A DNA stretch of 64,000 bases from the NCBI GenBank assembly GCA_965262565.1, contig CBDHFQ010000012.1, positions 62,001-126,000 on the forward strand. Reading direction: 5' to 3'. This document shows, in pieces, positions 16,973-25,174 of the stretch. The stretch is from CBDHFQ01 sp965262565 (GTDB taxonomy: Bacteria > Bacteroidota > Bacteroidia > J057). Every line of letters starts with the position of its first letter. Position 1 is the first letter of the stretch. Made by a program: the position numbers and the translations under genes. The notes beneath the pieces are model-generated. The model saw nothing but the letters and a program-made list of their open reading frames with translations, was not told the DNA's origin and did no database searches.

Positions 16973-18382
16973 TTAAGGCTCCTTTTGTAGAATTTCTTGT
17001 ATGGGCGGGTAAATTTCTTCCAGACTTTTGGTATGAACCAATACTCTCTTTTCCTCATCAAGAAGAAAAAATCTAGGCAATGTTCGTAGATCGTATTTTT
17101 TTTCAATTCCAGATCGACCACTATGATCCTGAACGTGTATCCCCATTCTGTCAGATGCTGATACCCATTGTTGCCACACTTTAGTATTCGTTCCTACATC
17201 CACATAATAAAGTAAGATGGGCGATTCTCTTACAGTGTCTTTCCACCAGCGCTGAAGCTTTTTGTATATCTCCTGGAAATGGGTTTCCCTATGATCTCCA
17301 ATAACTAATACAGTGTAAGGTTTTTCCGTAAGATAGAGAGAAACAAAATGATCACTTTCATCCCTAAGAAGTATTTCTGGGGCCTTATCTCCTACAGTGA
17401 ATGCATCGAGAAGTTCTGCTTGTTTGGGAAAGGTATCTATTTCAATTAATCCTTTCCACAGCTGTGCTTCTCCCAATACATAAGTTTCCCACAAGTATTG
17501 GTAGGTGTGCTGATATTGTTCGGTCCCAAATTTATTAAGCAGGAAGAATATGCAATACCTATATACTTCTGGATTAATTTGAGCTTCAGCTAATAATTGG
17601 TGTATGGCCTGATGAAGGCTAGAAGAGTCATCAGCGCTAACCACAGAGTGGAGATAGGATTCTATTAAGCTGACGATAGCAGGAGAGTATAAAATTCTAC
17701 TGTCAGTAAAATCTATGAATTGGAAGGAGAATTCTGTATCAGATGGGGCTGAAATGTCTCCAGAGGCAGGAGAGGCTATTTCTCTATATGTAGGACTGCT
17801 TTGGGTAAGTATACTTAACAGTTGGGTATAGTAGAGATTGGGATATTGTTGAATTAATTGGATTCGATGATGGATAATCTCTTCCTCGATTTGAGCATGT
17901 TTTAGTTTGACATCTTCTACAGTTGCTTCTTCCCCATTATGTTTAGCCAGTTCTTTTCTTATCAGGTGAATTTCTTTCCGCTTTTTTTGAATAAATTGAA
18001 GATCCTGGTAAAACATTTGGTTTTCTTCTGAGCCAATGACGATCATATCCCCAATGATATCGGGAAATAGGGTTCTCATACGGAATGATTGATCCTCAGT
18101 AACAATAAATTCAAAGAATAGATCATCTTCGGGAAAATACATTCTATATAATCCATGTGTCAAACTGGTATCTGCTTTCAGCATAAGTTGTTCATCTACG
18201 ATATTGAAAGTGTCGATAGTATAAAGTTGATCTCCATAATATTGGAACATAATGGCAGTAGATGAAGCAGAATGGGAAAGGATAAATTCTATCTCGTGTT
18301 GTTGTTGGGCAAGAGAAGGATGAAAATGGAAGAGAGAGATAGATGCTAACAAGACGGTAAACACGTTAGCATTTCCATACAT
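16973..18382 (-). CDS. Degenerate TlpA-like paralogue lacking the CxxC motif
   Basis: This 469-residue exported protein has the same domain order as its downstream neighbour: signal peptide, DUF4369-like beta domain, helical linker (KKRKEIHLIRKEL), DUF5106-like middle and a C-terminal thioredoxin fold. Aligning the strand TVLVIGDHRETHF with the neighbour's TVLYFWDYDCGHC puts Glu366 and Phe369 where the redox cysteines should be, while the cis-Pro loop TLPRFFLLD is kept. The frame is intact and similar in length, so this looks like a maintained protein with a binding role and not a pseudogene. It probably arose by tandem duplication. Confidence 0.8.
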   Translation of the reverse strand: MYGNANVFTVLLASISLFHFHPSLAQQQHEIEFILSHSASSTAIMFQYYGDQLYTIDTFNIVDEQLMLKADTSLTHGLYRMYFPEDDLFFEFIVTEDQSFRMRTLFPDIIGDMIVIGSEENQMFYQDLQFIQKKRKEIHLIRKELAKHNGEEATVEDVKLKHAQIEEEIIHHRIQLIQQYPNLYYTQLLSILTQSSPTYREIASPASGDISAPSDTEFSFQFIDFTDSRILYSPAIVSLIESYLHSVVSADDSSSLHQAIHQLLAEAQINPEVYRYCIFFLLNKFGTEQYQHTYQYLWETYVLGEAQLWKGLIEIDTFPKQAELLDAFTVGDKAPEILLRDESDHFVSLYLTEKPYTVLVIGDHRETHFQEIYKKLQRWWKDTVRESPILLYYVDVGTNTKVWQQWVSASDRMGIHVQDHSGRSGIEKKYDLRTLPRFFLLDEEKRVLVHTKSLEEIYPPIQEILQKEP

Positions 18383-18452
18383 ATGCTTGAGGGGATTTAA
18401 AATATAAGGTTATGCGAATATAGTACAATTCAGTATAATCAGCCTATAAAAA

Positions 18453-19235
18453 TCAACGAATTTTGAAAAGTCCGAATACTGCACTTCCACTTCCCGACAT
18501 TGCAGCATATACCGCTCCTTCCTTATATAGTTGTTCTTTAATGTCTTTTAATTCAGGATACATTAGAAAGATGGGGACTTCCAGATCATTATGTAGGTGT
18601 ATCCTCCATTGGTCCACTGGTAATTCTATCACTTCTTTTAACTTCCTGCTGTGATCGAATTGAGTGTAATCAAGTGCTTTATAGGCTCCTACTGTAGATG
18701 AATGAATGGGAGGGGTAATTAACCTAATCTCATAGGGAAAGGAAGGAAACAGGATATCTTCTAATTCGGTACCTATTCCACTGGCTAACATGGGAGTTTG
18801 GTATAAAAAGAAAGGTACATCAGCTCCTAATTTGGCAGCTAATTCTGCTAATCGGGCTTTGGGAATAGAAAGACTGAAAAGTTCATTTAATGCCAGGAGC
18901 ATGGTAGCTGCATCTGAAGAACCTCCTCCCAATCCAGCTCCGGCAGGAATTCTTTTAACCAGCCTGACAGTTACCCCAGCTAATGAAGGGATTTCCGATC
19001 TCAATAAGTGATAGGCTTTAACCACCAAATTATCTTCTGAAGAGCCATCTAATTCGATTCCTTCAATGGACAGTTCACAAGTATTTCCATTTGAGGGAGT
19101 GATATACAGGTCATCCCATAAATGGTCAAATGGGTACAATACCGTTTCTAATAAATGATATCCATCAGAACGTTTTCCTTTAATGAATAAACCGAGGTTA
19201 ATCTTGGCAGGAGCTTTAAAATGAAGGGTATCCAT
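18453..19235 (-). CDS. ispE: 4-diphosphocytidyl-2-C-methyl-D-erythritol kinase
   Basis: This 260-residue GHMP kinase has the substrate-binding start APAKINLGLFIKGKRSDGYH (residues 8-27), with Lys11 and Asn13 of the IspE signature. The ATP loop is PAGAGLGGGSSDAA (98-110, conserved as in all GHMP kinases), with a catalytic Asp in KLGADVPFF. It phosphorylates CDP-methylerythritol in the MEP route to isopentenyl diphosphate, which here feeds menaquinone and undecaprenol. The length is slightly short for the family but complete. It lies 9 bases downstream of the DUF4834 gene, likely co-transcribed. Confidence 0.96.
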   Translation of the reverse strand: MDTLHFKAPAKINLGLFIKGKRSDGYHLLETVLYPFDHLWDDLYITPSNGNTCELSIEGIELDGSSEDNLVVKAYHLLRSEIPSLAGVTVRLVKRIPAGAGLGGGSSDAATMLLALNELFSLSIPKARLAELAAKLGADVPFFLYQTPMLASGIGTELEDILFPSFPYEIRLITPPIHSSTVGAYKALDYTQFDHSRKLKEVIELPVDQWRIHLHNDLEVPIFLMYPELKDIKEQLYKEGAVYAAMSGSGSAVFGLFKIR

Positions 19236-19243
19236 AGGGGATT

Positions 19244-19543
19244 TTAACTAGCCTTACTGGAAGGAACATCCTCAAATTCAATATCTTCGACTATTTCGTC
19301 TATATCCACATTATTATTGGGATTGTGTTTGGGCTTTGAGATTTCAATGCCATCATTAACATACACATGTTCCTCGTAAGGATTTCTACCATAATTTCTA
19401 TGAAAGGCCTCTGCTTTATTTTGTGTATCCTTAGCGACCTTTTTCAGTATTTGCTTTAATAAAAAACGCACAATCTGCCTTCCGAATAATCTAAATGCTA
19501 CATAAACGGTAAAGAAGAAAGTGAAAATCCAAAATAAAATCAT
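19244..19543 (-). CDS. DUF4834 family small membrane protein
   Basis: This 99-residue protein has one N-terminal membrane segment (about residues 2-23, starting MILFWIFTFFFTVYVAFRLF). A basic amphipathic stretch and an acidic cytoplasmic tail (DIDEIVEDIEFEDV) follow. This matches the DUF4834 family, found in Bacteroidota, which has no known function. The position directly before ispE with a 9-base gap suggests one transcript. Confidence 0.75.
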   Translation of the reverse strand: MILFWIFTFFFTVYVAFRLFGRQIVRFLLKQILKKVAKDTQNKAEAFHRNYGRNPYEEHVYVNDGIEISKPKHNPNNNVDIDEIVEDIEFEDVPSSKAS

Positions 19544-19704
19544 AACTCAACTATTACATACATGACCGCAGTCACCATTTTCTTAATTCAAGTGAGTGAA
19601 AAATATATAACCTATATAACGTAGGTAAATATTAGGATGTTCTCAACACCTTTTATTTTTTAATCTATTGAGCCAAATGCGAAAGGTAAGGTACAATAAA
19701 ACCA

Positions 19705-20487
19705 TTATTTTAATAAACTTTTCGCTTTTGACTGATATGGGTTTTTAGAATTAGCGATCTCCTCTATAAGTTGTTGATATTGTTCAGAAGATGGATCTGC
19801 TTGATATGTACTTAATGCCAGGTACCATTTAGCACTCATGAGTTGTTCCCGAGCTTTATCATTGATAATTGAATTTAAGGGTGCTTCAGCTTTTTGGTAT
19901 TGTTTAGTTAATACCAGCGCTACGGCATAAGAAAGGGTTATTTCCTGCAATTCAAAACCGGATGTGATAGAGTCTGGATGTGATAAGACATATTCAAATA
20001 AGGGAATAGCTTGTTGATAAGAGGGCTGCGTTTGGTCGCGATAAAGGGCCATCGCCTGATCGACCTTTCTATGAAATTTCTCTTTCACCCCTTTTGTGTT
20101 CAATTGGTCCTCATAATGGACCAGATAAGACTGAGCCAGAAAATTCTTCGGCATGGGTTGATTGTTCCAAAAGAAGAAGATGAGAAAAATGGCTGCTGCT
20201 GCTGAACCAAAAATGAGCAACCACTTATTCATCAAAGGGTCGGGAGGAAGAGGCAGTGTACTTTTTTCTGACAGATTAGCAGATTGATAAGCAGTATCTA
20301 TCAATGTTTTTTCAAATTTTATTAACTCTTCTTCGCTCTTTTGATCTACATATAGTGCTTGATGTAGTCGTTCAGCTACCCAGGCGAAATCCTTATCCTG
20401 GTGTATACGTGCTTCGATAGCAGCTTCTTCTTCAGGAGATAATTCATCCTTCAGAAAAGCGATTAGTTTGTGTTCATCAGTCTGCAT
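19705..20487 (-). CDS. Single-pass membrane protein, probable anti-sigma partner
   Basis: This 260-residue protein has a cytoplasmic N-terminus with an anti-sigma-like helical zone (residues 1-65; LIAFLKDELSPEEEAAIEAR is the usual opening of Bacteroidota anti-sigma-type proteins). One membrane helix lies at about 88-107 (WLLIFGSAAAAIFLIFFFW). The exported C-terminal part looks like tetratricopeptide-type helices (about 130-258). There is no HxxxCxxC zinc motif, so it is not a classical ZAS anti-sigma factor. It starts 10 bases after the sigma-factor stop, and this coupling is the main reason to infer that it binds that sigma factor and receives a signal outside the membrane. Confidence 0.65.
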   Translation of the reverse strand: MQTDEHKLIAFLKDELSPEEEAAIEARIHQDKDFAWVAERLHQALYVDQKSEEELIKFEKTLIDTAYQSANLSEKSTLPLPPDPLMNKWLLIFGSAAAAIFLIFFFWNNQPMPKNFLAQSYLVHYEDQLNTKGVKEKFHRKVDQAMALYRDQTQPSYQQAIPLFEYVLSHPDSITSGFELQEITLSYAVALVLTKQYQKAEAPLNSIINDKAREQLMSAKWYLALSTYQADPSSEQYQQLIEEIANSKNPYQSKAKSLLK

Positions 20488-20497
20488 AGGCTTAACT

Positions 20498-21181
20498 TTA
20501 TTGAAAGTAAGCTTCTATCTTATCCCCAAGTTTCGCTCTGAGTTTATCTCTGGCCCTGGCAATATGATTGGCTACTTTTTTAAATTTCCATCCTCTTTTA
20601 AGTGCTATATCATTATACGTTTGGTCTTCCAGATAATACTGGGTGAGACAAAATTTTTCATCATCGTTTAACATGGCCATCGCTTCTGTAATAAAAGAAG
20701 CGTAGTCCATTTTTTCCTCATAGTTAGGAAATTCTTTTATTTCTTGCTTTATGGCCCAATTAGAGTATACCTTATCTGATGTTCGTTTTCTTCGGCTGTG
20801 ATCAATTAATCTATTTTTGACCCACCAAATAAGCCATTGTTGAAAAGTGGAGCGGATGTGAACTGTCTTTAGTTCTTCAGCCAGTCGATTAAAGAGTTCA
20901 TGGGCAAAATCGTTGAACTGGGAGGAATCCTTTAAAAAACTATACTGTAATATAGCTAATTGATGACTATGTCGCTGGATTAATATGGCAATAATCAACA
21001 AATGGTGATCTTTTTGATACAAATTTACCAATGCTTCATCTGAAAGATTGCTATAACGATGGGGTTCCTTAAAGCCCCACACAATCAAATAAGGAAATAA
21101 AATGATCCACATACAAAGGAAAATCAAAGGGTCTAAATTAAAAATAGTGGATCCTATGAATGTATTCAATATACTATACAT
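20498..21181 (-). CDS. Divergent sigma-70 family (ECF-like) RNA polymerase sigma factor
   Basis: This 227-residue protein has a region 2 from LSDEALVNLY (about 46-55) through FQQWLIWWVKNRLIDHSRR (a typical 2.3-2.4 helix). Region 4 (about 165-222) has LNDDEKFCLTQYYLEDQTYNDIA and a basic recognition helix, KKVANHIARARDKLR. The first 43 residues are unusual: a hydrophobic stretch (about 13-36) could be a membrane helix. Alternative starts are ATG at 21112 or GTG at 21082; the latter would remove the hydrophobic part. The ATG at 21181 overlaps the upstream CHAT stop by 8 bases, suggesting translational coupling. It probably directs polymerase to its own operon and to unknown targets. Confidence 0.85.
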   Translation of the reverse strand: MYSILNTFIGSTIFNLDPLIFLCMWIILFPYLIVWGFKEPHRYSNLSDEALVNLYQKDHHLLIIAILIQRHSHQLAILQYSFLKDSSQFNDFAHELFNRLAEELKTVHIRSTFQQWLIWWVKNRLIDHSRRKRTSDKVYSNWAIKQEIKEFPNYEEKMDYASFITEAMAMLNDDEKFCLTQYYLEDQTYNDIALKRGWKFKKVANHIARARDKLRAKLGDKIEAYFQ

Positions 21182-24100
21182 ATCTTTTGATTAACCCTCC
21201 CAACCCTATAGTCAACAGACTTATTAATAAAACTAATCCAATCTTCATGGTATAAGACTGGTTTCTAATAGGTTTCATACTGCCAATGGGTATAAATCCA
21301 GCCCAGAAGTAGGGCGATGTTCCTGCTTCAATCGCACCTAATTGCGATTGCCGAAGTGCTTCATCTTTTGTCTTACCTTCCGATAGATACTGATAAAAGT
21401 CGGTCATTAGGTCGGCAGAAGCCTTATCATTCACTGACCAAAGGGTAGTAACAATACTTTTCGCTCCTGCATATGAGAATCCACTTGCCAAACTGGCCAT
21501 TCCCTCTCCTCTGTATATTTGCCCTACCCCACTCTCGCAGGCTGAAAGTACGACCATTTCTGCATTGAGCTGTAAATTGTATAAGTCTGCTAAATATAAA
21601 CCTGAAACTCCTTTTTGAATTCTCGATCCAAGTGATATTGAATCATTCTTACTATAGAAAGCAAGAAAAGAGTAATTAGAATTCTGGTCATTTAGCTTCC
21701 CATGTGTTGATAGATGGAGAATGCGATACTGAGGGGCTAACTTCAAAAATCTTTCCAAAGTTGCGGAAGTATCTAATAAAATCCTTCCTCGAAAACATTC
21801 TGATACCGCATTTGCTTCGGATTGGTTAAATGTGAGTGGCCCTAGATAATCCCTTCGGGTAGTTGGTATATCTGCTAAAGAAATGGTTTCAAGATGTTGG
21901 TCTGAGTCTTGAAAACTTGGTGCTACTGCTAAAATTTCTTTGCTGGGAGATATCTCTTTCATTTCCATTTGGTATAGCAGGGTAGAGGAAAAGGCGTAGC
22001 TTATGGTATGCTTTTTTAGAAGATATGAAAAATCGGCAAATGAATCAGTGGTAGCTGGCTCGGTTAATAATGCTGCAAAGGAAATATACCCTAATTCTCC
22101 GTCTGGGATAATGATCAACTGATGATTAAGATAGTCTTTGAAAGGATCTAATAGAATATGGTACAGTTGAAAAGCGGTTTGTTTGAATTGAATATCTAAT
22201 TCATCTGGATTTTTATTGTCAGACAAATAATAAGCCAATAGCGCCTCAAGATGTTGTTGTATATTTAGGTGTAGGGTATTTGTATCAGTTAGTTTCTTGA
22301 CCAATATGGTATCGGGATGAATGAGAAACCCATATAAATGTTTATCTCCCCAAAAGAACTCTAATAGTGTTTGGTTGTCTTCGAGTCTATGTTGGAGTTC
22401 CTCAGCTGAGACTACTTTGTTATTATATTTGAGACGATGATAAGTGGGGTATGAATTTTTGAAGAGGTAAATCAGGCTATCCTGTTCAGCGTGTAAATCC
22501 ATAATATCGTACTGAATTTGCCGAATTAACAAGCTGTCAGCCTGTAAACCTTTCGATTTCTCTTCAAATAACACTTTTTTCGTATTAGATAAATCCCTAT
22601 TGAGGGCTCGGGACCTCTCAATTAATGTATCGGGGATACCGGCATATTTTTCAGCTTCTTGTTGATTAATGGCTTCTCGCATCATAATGGTTTTACTTTT
22701 TTCAGCTAAAGCAAATGAAGCATGAACCAAACTATCAGAAGGTATTAAAGAGGATAGCATAGTTAGTGTACCAATAGATTCTTCAAAAAGCTTGAAACTT
22801 TTTTCCAAAAAGATAAATTTGTCTTTATCTCGGGTGTATTGAGGCAAGAATTGTTCTAGTAGGTCTGTGGCTATTCCGAATGTTTCGGCAGCTAGTTGGA
22901 GATCTTTTACATCACGTGTTTGATTAAGGTATTTTTCTTTCAGTGCACTCCCCTTAGAATGTAAACTTTGGATTAAATCTTCTCCTGAGATATAGTGTTG
23001 AAAATTATGTGGATTAGTATGAATGTTCGAATCGGAAAACTGCTCGAGGTTTGCCATTAATGCCCTCTGAAAACAATTTAAGGCGGGTTGATAGGATCGC
23101 TTTTCAGCTAAGATCTCTCCCATTTGATTTAAGATGGTTGGAATCAGGGGAATGCCCTTTGTAAAGACACTATGAGCTATATCCATGGCCTGCTCAAAGT
23201 AATCCATTGCAGCCTTAAAGTCTCCTAATAAGCGGTACATTTTCCCCACATACAGATTACTCTCTGCCGTATAAAGATGGTTTTCTCCCAGTTTTTCCTG
23301 CGTAATATGTAAGGCTTTTAAGTGGTAATCTAGGGCCACGTTGTATTTTTTCTGATCTTCATTAAGTTTTGCCAAATAGATATACATATTTGCAATGTTT
23401 GGATGATCAGGTCCCAATGTTTGTATGTTTATGGATAATCCCTCTTGTAAATATTTTTCAGCTTTTGCATAAGATGCTAATCCCAGGTATGCCATACCCA
23501 TAGCTTTATATGTTTCACCTATTTCAGGATGGATATTTCCATAAAATCTTTTCCTGTAATCTAGTGCTTTGTTAAATTGATCCAACCCTGCTTCATGTTT
23601 ACCTTGATTTGAGTAAATTAAGCCAATGTTTTGATGTAAAGTCCCAATATAGTTGTAGCTGGTAGTTGTTAAATGACCCGCAATTTGTAACCCCATTTCA
23701 TAATACTTCAGGGCTTCTTGATCTCTCCCTAACACGCTATGCACCGAACCGATATTTAAATAGCTTCCCAGGACTTTTTCATGATTTTCTCCAAACACTT
23801 TTTTTTCAATAGCTAAAGCACGCTCCATATTTTCAATCGATTCATTAAATTTCCCTTGTTCCCTAAGTGTTAATCCCAGATTACTGTAGACATTGGAAAT
23901 GTTTGTTTCTTCTTCTTTGCCCAGAGCTCTCCAGACCTGAATAGACGTACGGAAGTATTGAACGGATGTATCATAATCACCCAGGATGCTATTAATAATG
24001 CCCAGAAAGTTGTGCAGTTTAGCTATTTCTATATGATTCATTCCTATGATAGCTTTACCAGAAGCCAGGGCGTTTGCCAGGTCTACTTTTCCCAAGGTAA

Positions 24101-24404
24101 ATTTTGCCTGATTAAGGTAACATGCACCAGAGCGATAGATGCTATTTAGATATTTTTTAACAATGGTTGTATCTACATGCTGTTTGGGTTGCCTGGAAAA
24201 TATAGTTTGATAGGCATTTGCAGCTTTTTTATAGTAAAAGATAGCATCATCATATTCTTTATTTTCTCTCAGAGATTGAGCTTTATCAAACCATGATCTT
24301 GCTTGGATAGAGTCTTGAGCATAAGTTGATAATATTGTGAGCTGGAAAATAGGAATAAGGGTGAATAATAGTCGGAATAAGCAACAGTAGAACATGTGAT
24401 TCAT
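21174..24404 (-). CDS. TPR-CHAT caspase-like peptidase, secreted and membrane-anchored
   Basis: This 1076-residue protein starts with a signal peptide (about 1-29, ending STYAQD). Some ten tetratricopeptide-type repeats follow (about 30-440), including the kinesin-light-chain-like ALAIEKKVFGENHEKV type. Next come a helical linker (about 480-640), a CHAT peptidase domain (about 740-1045) and one C-terminal membrane helix (about 1053-1073) with a short basic tail. The His-Cys dyad is present: His901 in LHLSTHGKL and Cys956 in VVLSACESGVG, followed by the typical GEGMASLASGF. CHAT proteins are clan CD cysteine peptidases. The topology puts the repeats and the peptidase outside the inner membrane. 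It is the first gene of an operon with a sigma factor and its probable anti-sigma factor. Confidence 0.92.
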   Translation of the reverse strand: MNHMFYCCLFRLLFTLIPIFQLTILSTYAQDSIQARSWFDKAQSLRENKEYDDAIFYYKKAANAYQTIFSRQPKQHVDTTIVKKYLNSIYRSGACYLNQAKFTLGKVDLANALASGKAIIGMNHIEIAKLHNFLGIINSILGDYDTSVQYFRTSIQVWRALGKEEETNISNVYSNLGLTLREQGKFNESIENMERALAIEKKVFGENHEKVLGSYLNIGSVHSVLGRDQEALKYYEMGLQIAGHLTTTSYNYIGTLHQNIGLIYSNQGKHEAGLDQFNKALDYRKRFYGNIHPEIGETYKAMGMAYLGLASYAKAEKYLQEGLSINIQTLGPDHPNIANMYIYLAKLNEDQKKYNVALDYHLKALHITQEKLGENHLYTAESNLYVGKMYRLLGDFKAAMDYFEQAMDIAHSVFTKGIPLIPTILNQMGEILAEKRSYQPALNCFQRALMANLEQFSDSNIHTNPHNFQHYISGEDLIQSLHSKGSALKEKYLNQTRDVKDLQLAAETFGIATDLLEQFLPQYTRDKDKFIFLEKSFKLFEESIGTLTMLSSLIPSDSLVHASFALAEKSKTIMMREAINQQEAEKYAGIPDTLIERSRALNRDLSNTKKVLFEEKSKGLQADSLLIRQIQYDIMDLHAEQDSLIYLFKNSYPTYHRLKYNNKVVSAEELQHRLEDNQTLLEFFWGDKHLYGFLIHPDTILVKKLTDTNTLHLNIQQHLEALLAYYLSDNKNPDELDIQFKQTAFQLYHILLDPFKDYLNHQLIIIPDGELGYISFAALLTEPATTDSFADFSYLLKKHTISYAFSSTLLYQMEMKEISPSKEILAVAPSFQDSDQHLETISLADIPTTRRDYLGPLTFNQSEANAVSECFRGRILLDTSATLERFLKLAPQYRILHLSTHGKLNDQNSNYSFLAFYSKNDSISLGSRIQKGVSGLYLADLYNLQLNAEMVVLSACESGVGQIYRGEGMASLASGFSYAGAKSIVTTLWSVNDKASADLMTDFYQYLSEGKTKDEALRQSQLGAIEAGTSPYFWAGFIPIGSMKPIRNQSYTMKIGLVLLISLLTIGLGGLIKRYV

Positions 24405-24732
24405 GGCGTTGGACTTTGCAGTTAGGAAATATGAGAAGACCCCTTAAACAGAACTCGTTCATAAAAATTTACACTTACCTCTATAAAATATTCAGTATAC
24501 TTAAATGGTATCTTTTTTTCGATACTAACTTGAACAACCCTGGAATGAATATATTTAACATCGGGATATAAGAAATAAATATTAGTGAAATATGGAAATA
24601 TTATGAATAATGCAGCATTGATGGTAAAAGTACAATTCGGTTGTCGAGAACAGGCAGACAATAGAGAACTTATTACATGAAAAAACTGTACATAAATAGC
24701 TATTAATCTACAGTTAATCAGTAAGTTAATAG

Positions 24733-24759
24733 GATTATAGAAAATTGACATATACCGCT
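24733..24759 (+). repeat. Direct repeat, copy 1
   Basis: This 27-base segment (core AATTGACATATACCGCT) recurs at 25047-25069. The two copies are identical except for two 2-base deletions in the second. The copies are about 310 bases apart, in the non-coding stretch between bshA and the CHAT operon. They could be a regulator site or the worn ends of a small mobile element. Confidence 0.55.
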
Positions 24760-24813
24760 TTAAGCAAGTAATAATATTATTCAAAGCCATTTAGATAATT
24801 GATTTTATTGTTG

Positions 24814-24847
24814 CAAAATTATTTAGGGGATAACTAATCTAGCCAAA
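24814..24847 (-). promoter_or_regulatory. Candidate Bacteroidota promoter for the CHAT operon
   Basis: Read leftward, the bases 24821-24814 give TAATTTTG, a full match to the -7 consensus TAnnTTTG, followed by C. A TTTG lies upstream at 24847-24844 with a 22-base spacer, a little longer than the usual 19-21. If it is used, the CHAT mRNA would have a leader of about 400 bases. Confidence 0.35.
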
Positions 24848-25046
24848 TAAATAACAGCTGGCTTTTTATTCTAGTGCAACGAATAGACAAAAGGTAACTA
24901 AAAGATAGACGAATAAGTCAAAAGAAAATCCTCATTTATATTAAATTTAATGTAATGAGTTGCTAAAAGCCAGAAAAATCGAACCTTCTTTAACACATTT
25001 TATATTTCCCTATTCTCAAATAGGCTGTATGACTAGACTGTAAGAC

Positions 25047-25069
25047 GATTATAAAATTGACATACCGCT
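25047..25069 (+). repeat. Direct repeat, copy 2
   Basis: This is the second copy of the repeat at 24733-24759, with core AAATTGACATACCGCT. It lacks two bases after GATTATA and two after GACATA relative to copy 1. It lies 16 bases before the hairpin at 25085-25129. Confidence 0.55.
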
Positions 25070-25084
25070 ATGATTTATCATTAA

Positions 25085-25129
25085 TAAGCGAGCTTAGACA
25101 CCTTTGACATAAGTAGGTGTTATCGCTTA
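25085..25129. repeat. Stepped hairpin (7 + 6 bp stem)
   Basis: TAAGCGA (25085-25091) pairs with TCGCTTA (25123-25129), and ACACCT (25098-25103) pairs with AGGTGT (25115-25120), around an 11-base loop and an asymmetric internal loop. No T-run follows on either strand. It lies 45 bases past the end of bshA, so it could be an mRNA 3' end structure or part of a small RNA. Confidence 0.5.
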
Positions 25130-25174
25130 ATTCGAGTAGGGATTACTGGGACCACTTCAGAATCAGGGGCAACA

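Larger units (their letters stand above)
24405..25174. other. 770-base intergenic region with repeats and no supported gene
   Basis: This A+T-rich region separates bshA from the CHAT operon. It contains a candidate leftward promoter (24814-24847), a pair of near-identical direct repeats (24733-24759 and 25047-25069) and a stepped hairpin (25085-25129), all listed separately. A 122-codon leftward frame (24422-24790) has the composition of translated noise and resembles no known protein, so I do not call it. Confidence 0.5.

Noticed and set aside
24422..24790. Leftward 122-codon frame
   Set aside because: Composition is that of translated A/T-rich DNA, no likeness to a known protein; treated as leader or intergenic DNA.
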